Below, piece by piece: positions 8,955 to 15,663 of a DNA stretch of 64,000 nucleotides. The notes beneath the pieces were generated by a model. That model was not told the origin of the DNA and searched no databases. It was given only the letters and a program-made list of their open reading frames with translations. Every line of letters starts with the position of its first letter. The first letter of the stretch is position 1. Location of the stretch: assembly GCF_029637705.1 (NCBI RefSeq), contig NZ_CP121252.1, positions 868,001 to 932,000 of the forward strand, read 5' to 3'. Both the position numbers and the translations under genes were made by a program. Origin of the DNA: Citricoccus muralis. Its GTDB lineage: Bacteria > Actinomycetota > Actinomycetes > Actinomycetales > Micrococcaceae.

Positions 8955-9527
8955 ATGAACAAGCATCTACGACTTAGCATCGCCGTCGCTGCGCTCGGCG
9001 GCATCCTGGCACTGGCTGGGTGTGCGAACGACCAAGAGACGCCCGAGGCGTCACCCTCTGCAGAGCACGGCGGTCACGGTGGCGACCACGACGGTATGGA
9101 TCACCCGGCAGATGGCGGCCCGGTGCCTGACGGCATGGTCGACGCCACCGACCCGACCTATCCGGTGGGCAGCGAGGTGACACTCACCGCGAATCACATG
9201 CACGGCATGGACGGCGCGACAGCGACGATCGTTGGCGCCTACGACACCTACACCTACTCCGTTGACTACACCCCGGAAGAAGGTCCCGAGGTTCTGGATC
9301 ACAAGTGGGTCGTGCAGGAAGAGATCGAGGACGCTGGTGACCAGCGCCTTGCCGATGGAACCGAGGTGGTATTGCTCGCCGATCACATGGAAGGCATGAG
9401 CGGTGTCACCGCGACGATCGCGTCCTCCACCGACGAGACCGTCTACGTCGTCGATTACGAAGCCGACGGCATGACCATGACCAATCACAAGTGGGTCGTC
9501 GAAAGCGAAATCGAACCCACCAGCTAA
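8955..9527 (+). CDS. YdhK/DUF1541-like lipoprotein with two repeats
   Basis: This 190-residue protein has a lipoprotein signal ending in LALAGC (Cys near residue 23), a His/Asp-rich linker and two tandem domains. Each domain carries a (N/D)HM(H/E)GM motif followed later by HKWVV. This matches DUF1541 (YdhK), often found with copper and heavy-metal pumps. It lies in the copper locus between copA and a CPH-type ATPase, separated from copA by about 196 bp in which I see no gene. The Met/His motifs suggest copper binding at the outer face of the membrane; that is inferred. Confidence 0.85.
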   Translation: MNKHLRLSIAVAALGGILALAGCANDQETPEASPSAEHGGHGGDHDGMDHPADGGPVPDGMVDATDPTYPVGSEVTLTANHMHGMDGATATIVGAYDTYTYSVDYTPEEGPEVLDHKWVVQEEIEDAGDQRLADGTEVVLLADHMEGMSGVTATIASSTDETVYVVDYEADGMTMTNHKWVVESEIEPTS

Positions 9528-9569
9528 CCCGCCACAGGGCGGACGCGGACCAGGAGCAGTGAGACCGGC

Positions 9570-11786
9570 ATGAACGACAAGCACAGCGAACATCATCACG
9601 ATCACGGTGGCGGCAACGCGACGCGAGAGCACCACTCCGCGCCCGAGCATGGTCGCGCGCATCACGACCACCAACACAAGAGCCACTCTGCTCACAGCCA
9701 CGATGCTGGGCACGACGGTCACGCCGACCATCAGGATCACCGTGGACACGACGTGCACGCGGGTGATTCCACTCACGAAGGGCACGGGGGTCATGGCGGG
9801 CATGGCGATCATGTCGGGCAGTTCCGCAGGCTGTTCTGGATCATGCTCGTCCTCACCGTCCCGGTGGTCGGCTTCAACGAGATGTTCGCCCACCTGATCG
9901 GCTACCACCTGCCCGACGCCGAGTGGGTGCGGTGGGTCTCCCCGATCCTCGGCACGGTCATCTACTTCTGGGGCGGATTGCCGTTCCTGACCGGCGCGAT
10001 CAGCGAGGTCCGCTCCCGTAAACCCGGCATGATGCTGCTGATCGGGCTGGCGATCACCGTGGCATTCATCGCGTCCTGGGGTGCGACCCTGCACCTTCTC
10101 GATCACGAGCTGAACTTCTGGTGGGAGCTCGCCCTATTAGTGGTGATCATGCTCCTCGGGCACTGGATCGAGATGCGGTCGCTGGCCCAGACCACCTCCG
10201 CGCTCGACTCGCTGGCAGCTCTGCTGCCGGACGAGGCGGAGAAGGTAGACGGCGACGACATCATCAAGGTCGCTCCGGCAGACCTTCGGGTCGGCGATGT
10301 CGTGATCGTCCGGCCCGGCTCGTCGGTACCCGCCGACGGTCGGATCGTCGACGGCTCGGCCTCGATGGATGAGTCGATGGTCACCGGCGAGTCCAAGACC
10401 GTGCGCCGCGAGAGCGGCGACCACATCGTCGCAGGAACCGTCGCCACCGACTCCGGGCTGCGCGTGGAGGTCACCGCCGCCGGCGACGACACCGCCCTGG
10501 CCGGGATTCAGAAGCTCGTCGCCGATGCTCAGGCGTCGTCGTCTCGCGCGCAGCGGATCGCCGACACAGCTGCGGCATGGTTGTTCTGGTTCGCCCTCGG
10601 GGCCGCAGTGATCACCGCGATCGTATGGACACTCGTCGGGATGCCCGATGCCGCTGTCGTGCGCACCATCACGGTGCTGGTGATCGCCTGCCCGCACGCC
10701 CTGGGCCTGGCGATCCCGTTGGTCGTCTCCATCGCGACCGAGCGGGCGGCCCGGGGAGGGGTGCTGGTCAAGGATCGCCTCGCGCTGGAGTCGATGCGCA
10801 CGGTGGATGCGGTCCTCTTTGACAAGACCGGCACGCTGACCAAGGGCGAGCCCGCCGTCACCGGCATCGACCCGGTAGGCGACCGCAGCGAGGACGACGT
10901 TCTCGCCCTGGCCGCCGCCGCCGAATCCGACAGTGAACACCCGCTCGCCCGCGCGATCACCGGAGCCGCGCGGGCGCGCGATCTGGACGTGCCGAAGGCC
11001 AGCCAGTTCTCATCCTCGCCCGCGGTCGGGGTCAAGGCGACCGTCGACAGCACCGTGATCGAGGTCGGCGGCCCCTACCTGCTCGAACAGCATTCCGCCC
11101 GAGAGCTGCCGGTGGCGAACCACTGGCGGGAGGAGGGCGCGATCATCCTCCATGTGCTCGCCGACGGCGAGGTCATCGGGGCACTGCGGCTGGCCGATGA
11201 GATCCGGCCCGAGTCCCGCGATGCCGTCGACGCACTCCACGCACAGGGCGCGCAGGTGGTGATGATCACCGGCGATGCCCAAGCCGTCGCAGACACAGTG
11301 GCCAAGGACTTGGGCATCGACCGGGTCTTCGCCGGCGTGCGCCCCGAGGACAAGGCCGCCAAGGTCGCAGAACTCCAAGACGAGGGACGCAAGGTCGCGA
11401 TGGTCGGCGACGGCGTGAATGACGCCCCCGCCCTCGCCCAGGCCGACGTCGGCATCGCCATCGGAGCAGGCACCGACGTCGCCATCGGATCCGCCGGCGT
11501 CATCCTCGCTTCCTCCGACCCGCGCTCGGTACTCTCGATCTACGAGCTGTCACGCGCCTCGTACCGCAAGATGAAGCAGAACCTGTGGTGGGCCGGCGGT
11601 TACAACCTCGTGTCCGTGCCCCTCGCAGCGGGTGTGCTCGCGCCCATCGGGTTCGTGCTTCCCATGAGCATCGGCGCAATCCTCATGTCCGCCTCCACCG
11701 TCGTCGTCGCCCTCAACGCCCAGTTGCTGCGTCGCCTCGACCTCACGCCCGAAGCGAGCACCAACCGCATCCTCGACCGTTCCTGA
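9570..11786 (+). CDS. copB: CopB-type P1B-3 ATPase with His-rich N-terminus
   Basis: A 738-residue P-type ATPase. The first ~85 residues are extremely His-rich and replace the HMA domain. The core has the ion-path motif C374-P375-H376, DKTGT starting at D418, and [11 protein letters not shown] plus a His-rich N-terminus defines the CopB/P1B-3 group, reported to move Cu(II) and/or Cu(I). It follows the DUF1541 lipoprotein by 42 bp and precedes csoR by 16 bp. Together with CopA it gives the locus two pumps of different class. Confidence 0.92.
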   Translation: MNDKHSEHHHDHGGGNATREHHSAPEHGRAHHDHQHKSHSAHSHDAGHDGHADHQDHRGHDVHAGDSTHEGHGGHGGHGDHVGQFRRLFWIMLVLTVPVVGFNEMFAHLIGYHLPDAEWVRWVSPILGTVIYFWGGLPFLTGAISEVRSRKPGMMLLIGLAITVAFIASWGATLHLLDHELNFWWELALLVVIMLLGHWIEMRSLAQTTSALDSLAALLPDEAEKVDGDDIIKVAPADLRVGDVVIVRPGSSVPADGRIVDGSASMDESMVTGESKTVRRESGDHIVAGTVATDSGLRVEVTAAGDDTALAGIQKLVADAQASSSRAQRIADTAAAWLFWFALGAAVITAIVWTLVGMPDAAVVRTITVLVIACPHALGLAIPLVVSIATERAARGGVLVKDRLALESMRTVDAVLFDKTGTLTKGEPAVTGIDPVGDRSEDDVLALAAAAESDSEHPLARAITGAARARDLDVPKASQFSSSPAVGVKATVDSTVIEVGGPYLLEQHSARELPVANHWREEGAIILHVLADGEVIGALRLADEIRPESRDAVDALHAQGAQVVMITGDAQAVADTVAKDLGIDRVFAGVRPEDKAAKVAELQDEGRKVAMVGDGVNDAPALAQADVGIAIGAGTDVAIGSAGVILASSDPRSVLSIYELSRASYRKMKQNLWWAGGYNLVSVPLAAGVLAPIGFVLPMSIGAILMSASTVVVALNAQLLRRLDLTPEASTNRILDRS

Positions 11787-11802
11787 CCCAAAAGGAAGAA
11801 CT

Positions 11803-12114
11803 ATGACGAATACGGCACCCGTGGCAACGACCGCCCACGGCTACATCAGTGACAAGAACCAGTACCTCGCCCGGATGAAACGCATCGAAGGCCAGGCCCG
11901 TGGCATCCACCGCATGATCGACGAGGACAAGTACTGCATCGACATCCTCACCCAGATCAGCGCCATTACCTCCGCTCTAAATACGGTCGCTCTGGGTCTG
12001 CTCGATGACCACCTCAAACACTGCGTCACCGACGCCATCCAAGCTCAGGCAGACGACGCGGAGCAGAAGCTCCGCGAAGCCTCAGCCGCCATCGCCCGCC
12101 TCGTGAAGTCCTAA
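11803..12114 (+). CDS. csoR: Copper-sensing repressor CsoR
   Basis: A 103-residue all-helical CsoR/RcnR-family protein. The Cu(I) ligand pattern is C45, H70 and C74, with the same 25- and 4-residue spacing as the C-H-C triad of M. tuberculosis CsoR. It should repress the palindrome at 5175-5191 and be released by Cu(I). It is the last gene of the copper locus, 16 bp after the CPH ATPase, so it is probably autoregulated through the same long transcript. Confidence 0.92.
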   Translation: MTNTAPVATTAHGYISDKNQYLARMKRIEGQARGIHRMIDEDKYCIDILTQISAITSALNTVALGLLDDHLKHCVTDAIQAQADDAEQKLREASAAIARLVKS

Positions 12115-12682
12115 CCACAGGGACCGCCGTCAATGAGCATCGCCGCCCGCGTCCTCCCTACGTTGACCGATCGCTGGCACCTCGGGCTTCCTGCGCGGGT
12201 AACACGCTGGTCGACTCCCTTGACCGCCATGTACTGGCATAGCTTGCCGTGACCGTGCCTTTGACGGGCGTATCCGATGCGAAGCTTCGAGCCGCTCACA
12301 GCTCGGACTCGCACGGTGAAGCGCCCTGGGTCTGGCGGGACGTTACCGAGGTAGCCGTGGAGGCGCTGTCCCGAGCAGTTAGGGAAAATGCTTACGGATG
12401 CTACGACTCGGCTTGGTGAGAGAATCCCACGTCGCCCGTCTAGCGGTAATCCACCAAGTTCACAGAGTCGGTAGGCTTTTCGGGCCCATCGAGGATAACC
12501 AAACTCTCGGGCAGGCGTAAGACGTCACTTATTAGAGGCGTTCTGGGCGAGCCGAGTAGGACTTCATATGCTGCAGCGGCAGTTCCTCTATGTGTGATGT
12601 TCGCGGTCGGAGACGGCGGAATTGGCGCGGCAATGCTGTCGTGCATCGTGTGGCGTGGCTGTGATCTCAGTATGCTTGAGCC
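12115..12682. other. 568-bp stretch without a supportable gene
   Basis: No frame gives a convincing protein. A short plus-strand frame from ATG 12133 encodes about 39 residues of unrecognised sequence. On the minus strand a frame ending at 12440 has a plausible-looking tail (GSPRTPLISDVLRLPESLVI), but its upstream part lies opposite the glutaminase gene. This may be a degraded gene end. Just before the glutaminase ATG, TATGCT at 12671-12676 could be a -10 element for a leaderless transcript. Confidence 0.4.
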
Positions 12683-13720
12683 ATGTCGAATCATCCGAAG
12701 AATCCGGTCTTGTTCCCGTACGCGCGCGATCAAGGTCACTTGGAAACTGACGTGGTCTCCACGGGAGACCTTCCTGAGGCAGCGGTCGTTGAGAACATGA
12801 TGCAGCAGACGTATGAGCTGCACGTGGATCTGTCGGAGGGGACTGTTGCGAGTTACATTCCGAAGCTGGCTGAGGCGGATCCTGGGTGGTTCGGTTTGAC
12901 GCTGGCCTCGGCGACGGGGAGCAGGTTCAGTAGTGGTGATTCGCAGCAAGAGTTCTCGATTCAGTCGATCGCTAAAGCCTTCGTTTATGCGCTGGTCTGT
13001 GACGCCGTGGGCCACGATGAGGTGCGTGAGCGAATCGGTGTCAACAACACGGGGCTGCCGTTTAACTCGGTGATGGCTATCGAGTTGAATGAGGGTCACA
13101 CGATGAACCCGATGGTCAACGCTGGCGCCCTGACCACGACGTCCCTGGTTTCCGGGTCGACCTGGGAGGAGAAGTGGGAGTTCATCCTCCAGGGGCTTTC
13201 AGCTTTCGCCGGCCGTGATCTGGAGCTCGACGAAGGGGTCTACGCCTCCGAGATGGAGACGAATATGCGCAACCTGAGCATCGCTCGGTTGCTGCAGAGC
13301 TATGGTCATATCACCGTTGATCCGGCTCGCGTGATCGAGCTTTACACTCGGCAGTGCTCGCTGCGTGTTACTACGGAAGATCTGGCGATCATGGGAGCGA
13401 CGCTGGCAAACGGTGGTGTCCATCCGATTACCGGGACACAGGTGGTGGGTGCTGATGTCAGCCGGGACGTGCTCTCGGTCATGGCGAGCACCGGCATGTA
13501 CGAAGCCAGTGGCGATTGGCTCTTCGAGATTGGGATGCCGGGTAAGAGCGGAGTGGCCGGCGGCATTGTCACCATCGCCCCGGGCAAGGGCAGTCTTGCG
13601 ACCTTTTCTCCACCTCTTGATGCGGCAGGGAACAGCGTGCGCGGGGTTCACGCGACTCGGCACCTTTCCCATAAGCTCGGCTTGAATCTGTTCTCCTCGA
13701 CAGCCCGAGCTCGCCAGTAG
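12683..13720 (+). CDS. glsA: Glutaminase A (serine-dependent beta-lactamase fold)
   Basis: A 345-residue glutaminase hydrolysing L-glutamine to glutamate and ammonia. Family motifs are visible: catalytic S95-x-x-K98 in SIQSIAKAF, NPMVNAGA, a Tyr/Asn-containing LYTRQCSLRVTTEDLA block, and a C-terminal GKSGVAGGI loop. It is single-domain, unlike the second glutaminase at 52793. No ribosome-binding site precedes the ATG, and a -10-like TATGCT six bases upstream would fit a leaderless message. Downstream lies a truncated nhaA. Ammonia from glutamine and Na+/H+ antiport both serve acid or ion stress, so a former functional pair is possible but unproven. Confidence 0.92.
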   Translation: MSNHPKNPVLFPYARDQGHLETDVVSTGDLPEAAVVENMMQQTYELHVDLSEGTVASYIPKLAEADPGWFGLTLASATGSRFSSGDSQQEFSIQSIAKAFVYALVCDAVGHDEVRERIGVNNTGLPFNSVMAIELNEGHTMNPMVNAGALTTTSLVSGSTWEEKWEFILQGLSAFAGRDLELDEGVYASEMETNMRNLSIARLLQSYGHITVDPARVIELYTRQCSLRVTTEDLAIMGATLANGGVHPITGTQVVGADVSRDVLSVMASTGMYEASGDWLFEIGMPGKSGVAGGIVTIAPGKGSLATFSPPLDAAGNSVRGVHATRHLSHKLGLNLFSSTARARQ

Positions 13721-13952
13721 AAGATGTGGCCTCGGTATGAATCCGCTCATCACGGTGGGAGTGTTCTCACAGTGTGCACCTGCCGACGACAGGTTGGTGC
13801 CGGAGGACTGTAGGCCAGTCGGGGAGACTGGCGATCAAAGAGCGCGATGACGTGGCTCCGCTGGGAGTGGGGAGTCAGCGTCGGGGTGTGGGTGACGTAC
13901 TCAAATGTCAATGTTAGCGGAGACATCGGCGAGATCGGCATAATATGGCACC

Positions 13953-14090
13953 ATGCCGATCTCATCATCAGGACCGCGAAGTCTCAGCCAGCGTCTTCGC
14001 ACGGAATCGGGTTCGGCGGTGCTTCTTGTTGCCGTCACAGTGATCGCCCTGTTGTGGGCGAACTCGCCGTTCTCGGACACATGGGGCTGA
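13953..14090 (+). pseudogene. nhaA: Na+/H+ antiporter NhaA, 5' fragment
   Basis: From ATG 13953 the first 45 codons (including LRTESGSAVLLVAVTVIALL and WANSPFSDT) match the first membrane helix of NhaA antiporters, then stop at TGA 14088. The remaining ~350 residues are absent. IS3-family sequence begins at the break, so insertion or insertion-associated deletion removed the rest. Confidence 0.8.
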
Positions 14091-14486
14091 TGCAGGGATA
14101 GGTGACAACTGATCTGGCTAGCCGATGGTTGGCCTGGAAGGATTGTCATCTTGCCTAAGCCCTATCCCCGAGAGTTCCGCGACGATATTGTCCGGCTCGC
14201 TCAGAACCGGGATGAGAACACCACGATCTCCCAGATCGCCTCGGACTTCGGGATCCATGAAGGCACTTTGAACAAGTGGCTGCGCCAAGCCGACCTCGAC
14301 GCCGGCAACACCACTGATCGCAAGCCCGGTGCCACCAGTGATGAGAAGGCGCAGCTGCGGGCAGCGAACCGCAGAATCAAAGTCCTCGAGCAAGAGCTGG
14401 AGGTCATGCGACGGGCCGCTGCCTACTTCGGGCAGGCTCAGATCCGGTCACAATGAAGTACCCGCTCGTATGCGATCTGGCCGCCG
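14091..14486 (+). mobile_element. IS3-family element remnant (left end, orfA, start of orfB)
   Basis: The stretch contains a complete orfA and the first dozen codons of orfB (ATG at 14453 overlapping the orfA stop, reading MKYPLVCDLAA). It then fuses abruptly to serine-recombinase sequence. The catalytic DDE domain is missing, so it cannot move itself. It differs in sequence from the IS3 copy at 49109. Confidence 0.75.
14151..14456 (+). CDS. IS3-family transposase orfA (HTH/leucine-zipper protein)
   Basis: 101 residues from a TTG start: an N-terminal helix-turn-helix (TISQIASDFGIHEGTLNKWL, residues about 25-44) and a C-terminal coiled coil (LRAANRRIKVLEQELEVMRR) typical of InsE/OrfA proteins that bind the IS ends. 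Without an intact orfB it has no transposase partner here, so it is probably a non-functional leftover. Confidence 0.85.
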   Translation: MPKPYPREFRDDIVRLAQNRDENTTISQIASDFGIHEGTLNKWLRQADLDAGNTTDRKPGATSDEKAQLRAANRRIKVLEQELEVMRRAAAYFGQAQIRSQ

Positions 14487-14903
14487 GCCCAGGAAGCCGA
14501 GAAGATCATCGCCGTCGCCCTGGATCTGGCCGAGGACTGCGGCAAGGCCTACCGCCACGCGCCCGAGCATCTGAAGCGCGAACTCAATAAGACCTTCTTC
14601 ACCAAGATTCTGGTGCATGAGACCGATCAGCCAGGTGACTTCGAGCTAGAGGGGCAGCTGGAGCCGCCGTTCGATGTGCTCTTCAGCGCCGAGACTCGCA
14701 AGGCTGTGGCCGAGATTCAGAAGGCCGAGAAGAGCCAGCGTAATAGCAAAAACGAAGCGCCGACCCCTGAGGATCGGCGCTTGGATTCATCTGTAGCGGC
14801 GGCACCCGAACGCACTATTACGTCGAATATCACGCTTATGGTGCCCCAGATAGGATTCGAACCTACGACCTACCCTTTAGGAGAGGGTTGCTCTATCCCC
14901 TGA
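14487..14903 (+). pseudogene. C-terminal fragment of a large serine recombinase reading into the tRNA gene
   Basis: The frame contains AEDCGKAYRHAPEHLKRELN then KTFFTKILVHE, the coiled-coil/C-terminal region of actinobacterial large serine recombinases. The resolvase catalytic domain with the active-site serine is missing, replaced upstream by the IS3 remnant. The frame continues through the tRNA terminator and into the tRNA-Arg gene on the other strand (..PQIGFEPTTYPLGEG), stopping at 14903. This arrangement is typical of an integrase abutting its tRNA attachment site. Confidence 0.7.
14748..14782 (-). terminator. Rho-independent terminator of tRNA-Arg
   Basis: The minus strand has a 9-bp perfect stem (arms 14774-14782 and 14755-14763, AAGCGCCGA/TCGGCGCTT) with a ten-base loop, followed by CGTTTTTG. 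It lies about 55 bases after the 3' end of the tRNA. Confidence 0.8.
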
Positions 14904-14914
14904 GCTACTGAGGC
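14839..14914 (-). tRNA. tRNA-Arg (anticodon CCT)
   Basis: The cloverleaf folds fully: acceptor GCCTCAG/CTGGGGC with one G-U, D stem GCTC/GAGC, anticodon stem ACCCT/AGGGT around loop CTCCTAA (anticodon CCT), and T arm GTAGG-TTCGAAT-CCTAT. CCA is encoded (14841-14839). It decodes AGG. The adjacent recombinase fragment suggests its 3' part served as an integration site. Confidence 0.95.
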
Positions 14915-14922
14915 GCACCGCA

Positions 14923-15528
14923 CTAGTCTACAGAACTGCGCCGTCGGAGACGCTGGATGAGCAGGATCACCAGCCAGACGATCAGCACCGCGAGCAACAC
15001 CCAGCGCAACTGCGTCAGCAGGCTGGCCGTGGCGACGGCGTCGGCCGTCAGCTCGTGCAGGGCCCGCTCGATCGCGATGTTCTCCCAGATATCGACGACG
15101 GCGAAAATCACGCCCGAAGCCAGGGTCACCCAACGCAGGGGAACGCTGCGCAAGGACCAGGCACCCACGACGGAAACAGCCAAAGCCACCGTGATCGGGA
15201 AGATTATGCCAGCCGTTTTGTGCACCCAATTCAACTGCCCGAGTGCGTCGTCATCCATCACCGCGGCCAAGGCGGTGACGTCTTCGAGGGAGTAGCCGGT
15301 GATCCGGTGGTCCAGCATGGAGAGTCCACCGGTCAGCTGGGTCATCTGCTCGAGAACAAGCCCGTGGTAGTAGAACGCGATGAACGCGAGGGTGCCCAGC
15401 AGGGCGATGATGAGCATTCCGGGACTGCCCTGTTGCTGGCCGGAGCGCTGAAGGTCATCCCGAGCCTGCGTGACCGACATGCGGGGCCGCTCGGGCCGGT
15501 TCGGTCGATTGTCCTTCGAGCGTGCCAC
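14923..15528 (-). CDS. Four-TM hypothetical membrane protein
   Basis: 201 residues with four hydrophobic segments: after a charged N-terminal tail (LIIALLGTLAFIAFYY), two central (FPITVALAVSVVGAW; VTLASGVIFAVVDIW) and one at the C-terminus (WVLLAVLIVWLVILLI). I do not recognise the family. The GTG at 15528 is chosen because GGAGGT lies directly upstream and the tail is Arg-rich (RSKDNRPNRPERPR), consistent with a cytoplasmic start; a longer frame would overlap the pcrA start. It is divergent from pcrA and next to tRNA-Arg. Confidence 0.7.
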   Translation of the reverse strand: MARSKDNRPNRPERPRMSVTQARDDLQRSGQQQGSPGMLIIALLGTLAFIAFYYHGLVLEQMTQLTGGLSMLDHRITGYSLEDVTALAAVMDDDALGQLNWVHKTAGIIFPITVALAVSVVGAWSLRSVPLRWVTLASGVIFAVVDIWENIAIERALHELTADAVATASLLTQLRWVLLAVLIVWLVILLIQRLRRRSSVD

Positions 15529-15663
15529 AGTACCTCCGGATGCAAGATTCGCAACGTCATCCACATTGCCCCACCATTCTACGGGGGTGCAGTGGCGGGC
15601 TCCTGTGGAGAACTCGCCTGAGACGTTACCGCGTCCGTCGAGGGCACTAGACTGGTGGGCATC

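Noticed and set aside
12440-13099. A 219-codon minus frame overlapping the glutaminase start
   Set aside because: Its N-terminal two thirds lie opposite well-supported glutaminase coding sequence. The tail is kept only as a remark on the gap.
14842-14914. Second copy of the tRNA-Arg 3' end inside the window as the far attachment site
   Set aside because: No matching repeat was seen between 1 and 14839; if it exists it lies left of the window.
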